Shown here: piece after piece, positions 35,931-49,600 of the stretch
Layout of the letters: each line of letters starts with the position of its first letter
Position numbering within the stretch: position 1 is the first letter of the stretch
Source of the DNA: Trileptium ribeirensis
Lineage: Eukaryota > Nematoda > Enoplea > Enoplida > Thoracostomopsidae
Length of the DNA: 64,000 nucleotides
Direction: 5' to 3'
Assembly: GCA_030248225.1 (NCBI GenBank)
Contig: JASANE010029193.1
Coordinates: 1-64,000 of the forward strand
Notes under the pieces: generated by a model
Told to the model about the DNA's origin: nothing
The model's database searches: none
Seen by the model: the letters and a program-made list of their open reading frames with translations, nothing else
Translations under genes and position numbers: made by a program

Positions 35931-36632
35931 TGCATCATTTACCTTAAGATGTGCGGCACGGCCGGATTTTGTCACAGTATGCCGCGGCTCTAAAGCCATG
36001 CTTGGCTAGCCACAGTCAGCCAATGTGTCATTTTTTGGGCTTAGCCAGACCCTACTAATATATTTAGCTAATATTAAAGTATGGCTGATAAATTGTCACA
36101 AGGGCCGGAGTGTGCTCTAAAAGCCACAAATATATGACGACAGGGGAAAATCGCTAAACAACAGAAATTGATGATAGTTGTGATTATATATACGTAAAAC
36201 ATCCTTCCGGTTACAATAGCATAATTTTCATTCATGGAAAAGCATGTTTTACATAGCTACTCGGTTGACTTGTAAAAGGCGATTAAACAAAATTTTTGAA
36301 AATAGCGATTTTTTACGTAATTACTTTACCTGAATTTATGCGTTTTGCGTTAATTAGTACCAATCTCGCCTTTTTTTGGGCCTAGAGATAATATTTTCCA
36401 TGTAACACAACCTGCTAAACTGAATGTAATAAATATTTTTTCAGTAGCCCGTCCCGGCTATCAAACCCTGAGACATACCCACTCCTGACCCGTACAAACA
36501 TAATAGCATAGCTTAGCTATTTATTTTATTTATGAAGGGCCGGATGCGGCTGTGCGTTTTTGTCACTAGCGGGAATAGGCTCTGTGACAGAATCTGGCAC
36601 TAGGCGCCCACATCTTAAGGTAAATGATGCAT
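35931..36632. mobile_element. ~700-bp non-autonomous TIR element
   Basis: TGCATCATTTACCTTAAGAT at 35,931 is mirrored exactly by ATCTTAAGGTAAATGATGCA ending at 36,632; the perfect inverted repeat is 23 bases. Weaker pairing continues inward (GGCCGGATTTTGTCACA against TGTGACAGAATCTGG). The interior is AT-rich and non-coding. Family unknown. Confidence 0.75.
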
Positions 36633-37694
36633 AAGTTGCCCACCAAGTGGATGTTTTGCCCAACTGCAGCTTGCGTAACACCGCTAACGATATAGTGTAC
36701 AGAACGCCAACACTGTATTTTAAGCAACTACATTATATGGTGTTTAAGACACCATCCGAATTTATGTATGGTGTCGTGGACAAAAATACACTTCTAGCTA
36801 GCGGTGATAAAAGACCTTTAGAAAGATGGCTTGTCGGTTTTTCCGTTGTACTGATTTTATACAGTGAAAGTTTAGTACCTGCACTTCATATGCAAAGCTT
36901 TAACAGGCATGGTTTATTTGGTACAATATTTGCGTTAATAATTAGAAATTTTAGTTAACTAATAACTATTCAAACATACGGTGTCGAAGACACCTTAGTG
37001 TAAAATATTCATGGTGTCCGCCTGCACCATTACTTGTGGTAAATAGTATATCCTTCCAAGTACCATCCACCATGGCAACTGACAAAAGAGAGCTTATATG
37101 TCGTTGGAACATATTTAAATTATCAAATCAAAGAAGCTATGTAAAGTAACAATCAAGGCGCTTTGACAGGCGGAAATTATAACTATTCGAGCTATAAGTT
37201 GCTGAATTTTCGCTATGTTCGAAAACTGCATTTCGGCCATACTATCCAACTATGCGTATACCTTCCAGTGCCACTTCTACACTGACCACTACGAACACAA
37301 TTGGTTGACACTTTGTCCGCTTGGAAGTCTGCTGGCGAAATAAAGTACACACTATTACAAACACTGTTAAATGGAAAGAAAAAATGTTTTTCTATAAATT
37401 TGAAATTTCCTATACATACGAAATACCCATAGCGACTCTTAGGCAACGATTATCATAAAATTGACACTAATGCAACGGCACAAATTCCCCTTACGGTCCT
37501 CACGCTTTCGAATAGCGCGCATGATGATCATACATAAGTGATATAGTAGCGAACGCCTGAGAATATATTTCCCTCCCCGGGCAACACTGCAATTTTGTAA
37601 AAACACCTCATTCGAGACCACCGCGAAACCACTACTGCAGCTATGCGCAAGAGCGGTGTGTTCGGGAGTAGTTCATGCAAAACTCTACAAGTGT
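36633..37694. other. Intergenic stretch downstream of GUF1
   Basis: Contains short repeated GGTGTC and GACACC words able to pair with one another (about 36,738-37,020). The open frame at 36,647-36,958 (103 residues) has no recognisable domain. No convincing AATAAA for GUF1 was picked out on the minus strand. Confidence 0.5.
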
Positions 37695-40600
37695 CTAATT
37701 CCGTTTGAGTATATTGAGAAAAACATGCTTCGGTATTTGCAGATTAGCGACCATCTTCATTCGAAACTTCCCTTCCTTCTGCCGAGCTAGCAATTTATCG
37801 AGCCGCGATCGGTCGCCGCCGTACAATTTCGCAGCTACGTCCTTACGATACGGCTTCACGTTCTCGCGGCACAGCACCTAAACGCGAAAAGAATAAAAGA
37901 TCCAGCAACTCCACGGTTTGCTGGGTCGTTTTCAGTACACATATTTTCAAAAATGTTACTGTTAACAACCAGGACGGAACGAATTCTACCAACTGCGTAA
38001 TCGTTAGAACAAACACTCTTGCAAAATGACATTTAAACAGTTCGTTTGCGTGAATTGAGGTTCTTACTCTGTGGTTCTTTTGCTAAAATCGCGATCTGTA
38101 TCGTGAAAAAATTGGCGTCCACAACAATTTTATCACCGGTAAATCTCAGTTTGAAGAGCACAATGTTTACAAAATGAAACACTTTATCGCACAGCTGCAG
38201 GTTTAACAGAGAATTTTGACTGCGCAGAAAATATACGGTCACAGAAATATGTTTAAACACATTTGAACGGCTGTACGGAAGCAGTTAATGCTGTGCGTGA
38301 CTGTAAATTACGTTTGTATCGTTTTAAGATATTCGAATATCCAAAATATGTCGGGTACGAACTGATTACAATTGAACCGGCATTTATTTGGGCTCAATTT
38401 TATCCACAGCAAAAGTAATATAGTTTTTTCAACCGAGTCCACATAGTTTGCATATTTCACTATCTTTGAGTGTACGAGTATCCGCGCTGTTCAACTGTAT
38501 TGACACATTCCACTGCTGTGGGGGACAGAACCTTTTTGATTCACAATCTCCACTGCTGTCAGTCCGATGCGAGCCCCGACCATGACCTGCAAACGTCGTC
38601 GTCTCCATGGTACGTCCAGCATCTCCTTCAGCATTGAACGTTTCTAGGTTTCCAGAGCACGTCCACATGGTTGTTTCCAACTTGATGGTGCATCTGCCAA
38701 CAAGATCCGTTTCGTGACCAGGGTGTCCGCAATCCTTATCACGTGCACCATTCATCGTAGACGCATCGCTGTAACTGCCTGCGAAATGTTGCATTTTCGG
38801 TTAGCTATACAATGTGCAGGTTGTAATGTGGTTCAACCGTGCAATATGCAGTATCTTGCATAGAGAACTGCATTCAAACACTTCCAAGGTGCGATATGTC
38901 GCACGCTTGGCAGTCCAAGTTCTTCGCCTTAAAGCAACGCTAGAATGACACACGAATCGAAGACCCATATTTTCGTCATCGTGCTAACCATTTCGCCATA
39001 TCTCGCTCATTTTAGAGAACGCGAGTGACGCTGCTGCAGGCAGCTTGTTCGAAACATCCCTACCGGAACAAGCGGACTCGTTTAAGATGGAGCCGAAGCA
39101 GCATAAACTGACAACGTTCTGCAAAGTGGTGCCACCCACAGAGATGCAGGGGACCACTGGACAACAACGTACTACTACTTTCGTTTTTGTAGTACTGATC
39201 TTCAGACAGACCCAAATGCAATGCTTGTGTAGTAAATCGCGGCCTCTGATTCCGCATAAAACCAGACATCACCAGCATAATCGAGATCTAGCTTTGCGCT
39301 GCTGCAAAGCTAAACTCCTATCGGCTAGTTCTGGACACAAGCATTCTGTACCCATTCGATGGCGACAATAAACTGATCCTGCCGTACGTCAATACTGCTT
39401 CATTTAAAATAAGAGTGATGGTCATGGACTGTCAGTACACTGCTTGACCGCGTATGCTGACGTTCTATAATGTCGAGCAGTTTACTGGGCATGGCGCTGC
39501 ATTCATGATGCTGTAAAGAACTTTTCTAACGCGAAGTCGAATGCTGCGTTAATATCTACGAAGGTATCTAGAAGGCGCCTTGAACTCGCGTCTATGTTGT
39601 GATTGCAGGCCCAGCGCGGACATCGGGTCCATGTAACCTCTTCCAGGTCTAAAACCAGCTTCATTCTCAGTGCCGTCGTGGGTTTACGGCACATGGACTT
39701 GAAACGATCACGGCTTCCAGAAATTTGGAGCCAGTGTTTAAAGTAGAAATAGAAAAAGAGAAATTGCAACAGTGTCTGCAGTCAACGCGATCTCCATTCT
39801 TAAACAAAGGAATTACGATTACCAACTCTAAAATTTTATTTTGCCTCCATATTGTATAACGAATATCTGTTTTAAGACATCCATCATTGTACCATATTTT
39901 AGCATTTCTAGCAGAATCACATCTAGACCGGTAGCTTTTCTACTGCGCAGTAACTGCTTTGACTTAGTACCTTGCGTATTTCTTGTAGCGCCGGTACTTC
40001 TGAGTGATATTCAACGTTGTACCTGGCATTTGTCGGCAGTTCATTCGGAGTGATAGGTTCGCTTCGAAGAACAGCATTAAATAATTTTTGGAAATGCTGT
40101 CTCCTCCTATTCATGCTCTCTTCAGGACTCGTGATCAATGTGCCTGTGATATCTCTGAAGGTGTCGAAACTGCAAATGAATGACCACAAAATACACGTTG
40201 GATTAGCTGGTAGAATTGTAGCCACCAACGTTTTTGCGTTGCTTCAATTCCTCAGTGAACCTACTGAACTGACAGCCGCGCGTAATGTGTTGGCAGAATA
40301 TCTGTGATAGCGCATTTCCATCGTCTAGAGATGAGTCAGTGGTCGATTTGGTTGCGGTAAGTCCCTTCAGGTGCAGCCCACGCCTCCATATGGTTTTGTC
40401 TTTGCTGCCAGAAATAATTGACTGGTATCGGCAAATGATGCCAGTCTGCTACCATTATCATTGTTAATGGCTAGACCGAAATCGCTGACTGTTGTCTCGT
40501 TACCAGTGCGCGGTCCGATTTTGGTACTAAAGTCCCCCAAAACAATTTTGCATCGTCTAATGAACAGTGGTTTGTAGTATCGAACAGTTCGCTGAAGAAA

Positions 40601-43600
40601 TTGCCGTTCGCACCTTTTGCGTAGCATCTTCGGTCGGAGCGTAAACAAATATAAAAAAAATATTAACAGGTTTGAACGAAGACGAATCGTCGCTATACAC
40701 CGGCTTATCGGTTATCACTGTGTGACACACTGACGGGCTCTGTGTGCGAATCTTAAACCACGGTCACTCGACCATTCCAGATTGTCATTACCGATGTGTA
40801 GCAGTCGGTGGGACTTGCCAAAGTAGACTGGCGTAGAATGGCACAAATCTCTAAAGCCGTACTCCGCTTATCTATGATCAGATATGCACGCCCATGTCCG
40901 CCGTTCAAGACTGCAAGGAATCGATCAAGATATCTTCAACAGCCTGCTTTCAATAATGTACGTACAGTTATGCGGCGTTCACAGAAAAATGTGTGCCATA
41001 ATTGCACAATAGCAATTATGAGCATTATTGCTACGAACCATTTATGAAACACGAAGCAATAATTGGTATTACTGTTACATATTTGGTGCATTATGGCGAA
41101 ACCCATTTAGTATTGGGCTTAGTGTATCGACAATAGTTTAACATGCAGTTCATTTATAACACTAACAGGTTAAATTGGTCCGCTTTCTTTCCAATAGCGC
41201 AGTAATTGTGAAAAATTCTTTTATGTCCATCGTATTGGGTGGATGGATTTTACCAAGTTTTTTATTCAACACCTAATAGAACATAGATTTGTATTTGCAC
41301 TTCTCTATTATTTTCTATCTAAGCCTTCACGAAACCGATTCGAACTGTAGAGCTTTGATTTGGACAGTTTGAGGTCGCCAATAACTCTCTTGCCATTGAA
41401 CTCGCTTGTACCGTCGGTGTCACATTATTATTTTGGACTTAGTTAAAAACAGCAAAAGCCTATGGGACAATTATGATTGGCATTCTTTTCTATATATCAC
41501 GTAGCATACCTTCCCGCCAACCTTCGCCTGTATTGCGATTTCGTACTGCTGACGGGGCAACTCTTCGCGCAGCCGAACCGCGAGTGCGCGTCCCTTCTCG
41601 CGCGAGTCCGATTTGGGCACGATGACACTGAATTCGTTGACAACTGTTTTGTTGAGGGCAATTTCCAATTTCACCAAGTCCACCGGTTGGTAATCAGTTT
41701 GTTCATAGTCAAGACTACCGTAGCCTACAAAAAAGTAAACGTCCAATTATTGTTTATAAATAAATTAATTTTTTACATATTTCATCGTCTGAACCAATGT
41801 CTGACACCTTTAACGAAAACAGGTTATAATAATATTTATGGCATGTGGATATTTTGTATAGGTGAATCATATGTGTTGTTAATTAATTATATAGAGACAT
41901 ATTTTGTCAGCCTTTATCCAAGTGGGTTCTCCAAATGAGGGCCAGCGTATTGGGACAAGTTGCCCTAGGTCATGCCTCTCAGGCGAATTTTGTCCTCCCC
42001 ACATTTCATGCTGGACCAAAATTTACCAAATCTTTCTTCTCTCTTTGAATTGCTTAAAATGCGAATTTATCTATATTTTGGTTAAAAATCCCCAATATTT
42101 CTCCATGTAAAGTTAGTAATCGCTAAAATTTACCCTTTTTACGCAAGCAGAACTGCAGTCAGTTTTGAATTTCTCATTTTAACGTTTTCTGACACATACA
42201 ATACTTCATGGTCCCCTAGAGCAAGTAGGACCCCCTACGAAATGAGCTGTTTGAATCACGCCCATGTGTTGTCCTTTCCATAGTTCCATACTGGTGGACC
42301 CCGGGTAATGCCCCAAAATATAATTTTGGTAGTTTGACGAAGACAGTCCGCGAAACGGCTTATGCATTGGGCTATCACATGAACTCTGCAGCGTCGATAG
42401 TGGTGATGCAAAATACTGTAAAAATCACTCTGTGTCATTATCGTCCTATCATTCCCACGTTTTACAGTAGCTCATAGACAGTAAAATATTAACCTAAATT
42501 AATATAGAATATTTTTTCTTGAACAAGGTACAACAGTTATTCAATCTTTAATCATTCGTACAGGAAGGATCTAAACAGCGCTGGATAGTTCCATAAAACT
42601 AAACCCTTCTCACCTGAAGTAACTTTTGCCCGATAAGCGACAAACACTATCCGCAGAGCAAGAATAATTATTCAGCCGTCCAATTACTGTGCAGTTTAGA
42701 CTCAAGCAACGTAACTCGGTCCTCATTCAATGCCTATTTCGTTCACCTTTGAAAGCCTACTTTCTTACCCGAAGTCGTTCGTTTGAGCTCGTCATGAAAA
42801 TCGACTATAATTTCCGACAACGGAATGTTGTATTCGACAATCGCGTGACTTGAATCCATGTACTTGATCGATTTTTGTTCGCCGCGCCTTGCAGAACACA
42901 ACTTCAACACTTTCCCCAGTGCGTCTGCGGGACATATTATGGTGGCGCATGTCATTGGTTCCTAAAAAGTCACACATGAAGTTGTTTTGGTTACAAATAT
43001 AATTTACAACAATTTTGGAACAGGTCTGACTAAAACCACGATGAATTTAGAAAATTATGTGGTTCTGCTCGAATTACTTTAGGTCGCCTTGATTTGCTCC
43101 CCAGTATCACAACCAGTTAAAATACATAATAAATTACTTTAGGTCGCCTTGATTTGCTCCCCAGTATCACAACCAGTTAAAATACATAATAAATTACTTT
43201 AGGTCGCCTTGATTTGCTCCCCAGTATCACAACCAGTTAAAATACATAATAAATTACTTTAGGTCGCCTTGATTTGCTCCCCAGTATCACAACCAGTTAA
43301 AATACATAATAAATTACTTTAGGTCTCCTTGATTTGCTCCCCAGTATCACAACCAGTTAAAATACATAATAAATTACTTTAGGTCGCCTTGATTTGCTCC
43401 CCAGTATCACAACCAGTTAAAATACATAATAAATTACTTTAATTCGCCTTGATTTGCTCCCCAGTATCACAACCAGTTAAAATACATAATAAATTACTTT
43501 AGGTCGCCTTGATTTGCTCCCCAGTATCACAACCAGTTAAAATACATAATAAATTACTTTAATTCGCCTTGATTTGCTCCCCAGTATCACAACCAGTTAA

Positions 43601-46600
43601 AATACATAATAAATTACTTTAATTCGCCTTGATTTGCTCCCCAGTATCACAACCAGTTAAAATACATAATAAATTATAATATATCACAAGATAATTTTCA
43701 TGGACAAAAAATGTTGATATTCAGCGGAATTTAATGGTTTTTTACCCTAAGGGGATGCCTCTTTCAAAGTGTTTTGCTTCTGTTCGGTAAAAACACCCCC
43801 AAATGACATAAAATTTCAACAAAATTTGTATTAAAATGCCGTCTTGTGACCAGAAATTTTGTAAATTTTCTCAAAATATCTTTTTCTCTCCATCAAAAGT
43901 TTCGGCAGTGTTTGTGACAGGATTTTTATTTTACAAAATGCCCCGATTCCTGAGCCCACACCGGCAAAACTTTCAGCGAATAAAGGACCCACATTGACAT
44001 GGGCATTTTGACACATTTCATCGATGCCAGCTGTCACCTATCAGTAAACCACCCACTTGCTAGGATGACACTAACCCGACGCTCCTGGCGAACGATCTAG
44101 CACTGACAATACATACGAATTCAAATCATGTATAGCATTGCTTGTCCTAATACCAGCGATTGTTGTTGCTTTGAAAATCAGGAATGGGTTCATAAAAGAA
44201 AATCGTGATTTTTTTTCGTTGTCATCGTTTTGAGATCAAGCAAATAAAGTTTACTTACGCGTTATTCCCAACCAAATGAAATAAAATTTCATTTAAACTC
44301 AAGAAATTGCTTCGAAAAAACTATAGCATAAAGGCATTCCCCTACGACTTTGATCATCTTAGCTAAGTGTTCAATTTGAAGTTATATTGACAAAACAGCC
44401 TAAAACGCTGCTCATAATTGTTCGACACATTTAGAAAGCCGTGGACAAAATTATTGACATAGTTCAACTTGTTACGCAGAGCAGAGTAGAGAGCATGGCA
44501 CCGAAACAGCAGCAATTGATAGTTTTGTACAGGATGCTGCAAGATTGTGGAAAACAAATTGCCTGAAACACCACCTAGTGCGTTTGTATTTTATACATCA
44601 GCACATATACCGATGTTAATAACTATAATCTCAAAACACAGCCGGGAACTCAGCTTCTAAAAAGGTGAAACAATGGCCCACATTTCGCGAAAACAGAGTG
44701 ACGATGCCTAGGTAGCGCTCTAGGTCCGCCGCGTACATGCGGTGTTACGCGGTTTACGTAGTGTTGCATAGGGCACGGCAGGGTATCCGTACGTGCGAAC
44801 AGCGAAAACACGAGACACGCGACCTATAAATAAAGCAGTCGACGGAAATTTGTAGCCACAGCTTCTCCGACGCTCCAGAAGGACACCGATATTATGGCAT
44901 TATACTAACGGTGTCGTAATGGTCATTTTCAAACATTTCAAGCCCATAAAACTGCTATTCCTTTTTTATTCGTTTTACCAAGAGTGCATTAGAGCAGAGT
45001 ATGACACTTTCCTGCACACTTAAGTTTGCTTGTGTTTGATGACACGGGCGTTTTCGGCCTAACCCCCAGTTTTAATGGTCATCGTCACGAACCGACTCCT
45101 CGTTTCAGGAAGTAGCCCGGACCCCCCCCCCCAGTTTTTTGGGAGGGGGTTTGGTTGAACAGATAGCTGTTTATATACCGACTCTCCCCCAATGAGCTAA
45201 CCCCCTAAAACTGGGGGTCCATGCATAATGACTTCGCATAAAACTGGGTGGATTAAACCGAAAACGCCCGTGTCTTCAAGCACAATTAGATAAACAACAT
45301 TAGATTGCAGGGAAGTACCATACTCTTTTCTAATGCACTCTTAGTTTTACTAATAGGCTTCTCGGGGCCTGGTATTTTTCTCCTTGACACAAATAATTGC
45401 CGCGGCGCGTACCTCTGCCAAAACATTGTATCCGCCTCGGTTAAACAGACCAAAGCTGACACAAAAAAATTGAAAATATTTTTCCTACGGTACATTCTGA
45501 AATCAACAATTCGGTTAAATAAAAATTGTTTTAGCCTCAATAGAGATGCTGTTGAGACGCTCAATAGAACGTTTTTTGAGGTGATTTATTGTAATATCCA
45601 GGCTTTTTCAATAAAATGTACTGTCAAGACTTTGTGTTAAACACCGGTCGCATCGGATATATATCCGGATATTATCTAAGCTACATATAACAGAAATGTG
45701 TTAAATGCTTCGTTTGATAGGAAAATAAAAATGCGATGAATGTTAAAATACAAGTTGGTCCCTACCAGCAAAAGATAACAGTGAAAATGGTGCTCAGAAA
45801 CTGAGTTACGGCAGTAACTCCAACCATATTGGTTAACTGACAATGATTGTATCATGATCCGCGCAAGAGACGAAACCTACCTCAAACCGTTCAACATCGC
45901 GGACGTCGGGAAACTTGTTCGGATCCACAATCGTGGTATGAAGATCTTTCGCGGGCGCACTGAGCGATAACCCATAGCGCTTACGTATAACTGGCGTATC
46001 TTTGAGATAAGCCCGGTACGGCACGGAAGGATACGTTAAAATTATCGACGCATCATATTCTTGCTCGAGACGTTGATAAAATATCTTAAAAACAATCAAA
46101 CCTGAATGACAAGAACAAATTAACCTTACGAAATGACAAGCAGAAATCATATATCGCAGTCTGCAAGATCGGTAGACAGATTTCACCAGTGACACAAAGA
46201 CAGTGTGTTTCTACGACACCCAAAAGGTTTTACATTGAAGGTTAGGTCAGTGGCTAAAAATGGTACTATTTCATCAATCAAACGGTAAACAATTGTCATT
46301 CTACTCGATGTCATGAGAAGGCATAATTAAAAAGTGGCTACGATCTGGGATGTCAGTTGCAATCATGAGTTTACTTCCCATAACAAACGCCACTGTTTTT
46401 CACAACTGTCACTCAAAATCCGGTAATTTTGTAGTGATTCGACATTAAAAATAAAATACTTTTAGGCGTGTGAATGTTAAATTTACGGCACAATAGAATT
46501 TTGAACACAAAAATATAATGGGAAACAATTTTTCAGTCTGACCGAGTTGAACCAATTCCGCACAGCTTTCGACAAATGAACTACTACTCAATGCGCAAAG

Positions 46601-49600
46601 CCTGTGTTTAGTAAAAAATAAATTCTGGCTCAGTAGGAGCCTGTGGTAAGGCCGGGCAGAGCCATACTTACATGACTGAACATGTTTGTGGGCATACGCA
46701 AATAGAACACTTTCAACTGCGATAAGCACAAACAGTGCAATTGAAATTGTGCAAAACTACTCATACACCTAGCATCGTATATATCAATATTCAACTCTCA
46801 CCTCCATATGCAACAACCCAAGGAACCCAACCCTCCATCCATAGCCCAGCGCGGGGCTAGATTCGTGCTCGAGCGAAAGAGCCGCATCGTTGAGCGCCAG
46901 ACGTTCCACTGCAGCCCTTAACTCGTCGTATTCCTTCATTTCAACCGGATATACTCCAGCGAATACAACTGGTTTACTATGCCGGAATCCGGGTAAGGGA
47001 GCGGTGTTGTCCGCATTTTCTGCGAGACAGATTGTGTCGCCAATTGGAACGTCGGCAACGTTGTGGATATTTGCTGCCACATAGCCCACTTGGCCAGCGT
47101 AGAGACAGTCGACTGGTACTGGATCAGGGTGAAGAATGCCGACTTCCTGAAACTAATTACTAACAATGTGGAAAACAAGACGACGCCTATAAGCTTTTGC
47201 CGCTACTTAAGTAGTTAGGTGTCTTTAATTCATTAAGTCCCATGGACGCGAATGGTGGAAATTGGTCAGTTTTAAACAACTCAAATTACAAAAATACATT
47301 GAACTGAGCAAGTGGCATCTACACAGTCGTCCGTGCTACTCTTTGAAGCGGTGAAATGTGTCTCGAACAATTATTACTTTGCTTTTCCATTACGCCTTCG
47401 GTACACGGTTTCGACGTTTTGGGAAAATATAAACGCGTACTACAGATGACAGCGATAAAGTATTTTTGAAAAAAAAATTACGTCCAACAGTTTTGAATAT
47501 CGTAAAGCTAAAAAATTTTATAGAAAAGTTGTCCAGCAAAAATGTTCACCACAGAAACGTCGCTAACATCGCAAAACAGAAGCTTCGCTGAAATGAGTAA
47601 CACAACTTAAAATCGACAAAGTCGACTCAAACAGCAACAATTTCTTCGGTACTTGTGAAAAGATTGGGTAACTTCGTATTGATGTAACGTTCGTACTGAA
47701 TAGGAAAGATGCCGCACTTACGACTCCCCGTGCGGACTGGAAAGCTTTTACAACCGCAGAGTCTATTTTAAGGCTACCTTGCTGACGTCTGCAAGTCCTA
47801 CGCCTAGTCGTGAGATGGTGCACTTCAGTAAATCTATAAAACCAGATTTTATCATCGATCAGTATCGACGTGTAAAACTCATTTCAAATAGTTTAAATGA
47901 GCGCTGACAATACTTATCTTCTTAATACTCATCGAAATGTTGTGGTGCAGCCAGGCTAATTCAGAAATAGATTGAAATAAGGTGCCATATTCCTAAATCA
48001 GTACCAAACACAGCACTCACTTTCACTTCAAACGTTGAGCGTGTGGCAAGCGAAACAATTTTCTGACCAGCGCGAAGTGTTCCATTTTTGACAACAATCG
48101 CTGCGTGGGCGCCGCGATATTTGACAAACCATCCGTCAAAGACCAACGCTGTCAGCTGCGCTGAAGAGTCGCCGGTAGGCGGTGGAAAGTAGCCAGGAAT
48201 CATTTCTAGTAGATTCGGGACGCCCTGTCCTGATTTTGCCGATATCTGAAACAAATCACAACCTGGATGTCGCAGCACAAGCCACGACATTATGACTAAT
48301 TTCTGTTACAAATTTGCTAATTAGCTCATTTTTCTTCTGGAAACGTTAACTACTATATTGCATTCAGATTTAATTATTTAATACTTTGTACATGTTCCGA
48401 ATCGGGGGCACCCAATTTTGCCAGGGGGCATTTTACGAAGAGAAAAACGGTTAAAATCGTGTCAAAAATTACTGCCAAAATGCTTTTCACGGAGAGAAAA
48501 ACGATTTTGAAGCAAATTTTGATAAAATTTGAGAAATTTTCGGCTTAAGAAAGGAATTTTAGTACAAATTTTGGTCAATTTTTTGTACTTTGGACCGATT
48601 GGAAACAAAAAATTTTCCAAGAGGCGATGAACCGGGGGGAGCCCAAATTTTTGACAGAGGGCATCTGTTCTGAACCAGGGGGACCGCAAAATGCCAGGGA
48701 TCGCCTCCATTTGGAGAGCATAGCTTGCGACATTTCAACGAATATTTAAATAGTACAGAACCTCACTTTTAGGCAGGGAATAACCGGAACCGGAACAATA
48801 AACCGGAACCGCCCATTTAAACCGTATACGGAACGTGGACTTCGAAATTTATATATAGTAAAACAGATGAAGGAAGAAATCAAAGTATAGTGGATTTAAC
48901 ATGCATTAAAAATAAGATTTACATTAAACTTAATGTATTGCGGTGGTATTATTGCCTTTCTGTAACTTTAAAGAGACTGAGGAAGCTAATAATGTTTATT
49001 TATTGATCAAATATGTCGATTTTTGGACACCCAGAGCAAAAAATGCCTTCCACTATACACCATTGCGTATACTGCGTCAAATCGAATATGCTTACAAAGC
49101 TTGGAGCGCAGAATACACACTTTCGCTCTGTCTCCAGTCGCCTTCCTTTACTACACATACGTTTGTTACATGTTCTTCTGTAGGAAACTTGAAATTATTG
49201 GTTTATATGATTCTAAGAGAAAATAATAGATAGAAGGTAATTTTCTGATCAGTGGTCAGGGACACTGTTCAGGCTAGTGCCCGTAAGTTTTGGACAAACA
49301 GTGCCTGTAAGTTAGATGATAATGATCATAACTTTCTAATCAGAATGCTATAAATGAGACACACTGTGATGCTGTTCACACAGTTTCAATAAATACAGTT
49401 CTTTGCCACGAAAGCAGTTTCTAGCTGCGTTGCAGATAACGTTAGTTTACTTCAATTTAGACTGATTTACCAAGTTTACAAGCGCATTGGCGGGTTCTTG
49501 AAGCAATTTATGTTGCTTGGTTGTATTGGAGCTTGATCATTGTATAATATATATTACATATGTTTAGATCACAGATGAAGCAAAAAACGTGGAAAATTTC

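Noticed and set aside
43073..43675. CRISPR-like array
   Set aside because: Units are contiguous, without unique spacers, in an intron of a eukaryotic gene.
46890..47084. Plus-strand open frames over GUF1 exons (also 41,477-41,938 and 58,580-58,930)
   Set aside because: Antisense shadows of conserved exons with no domain of their own.
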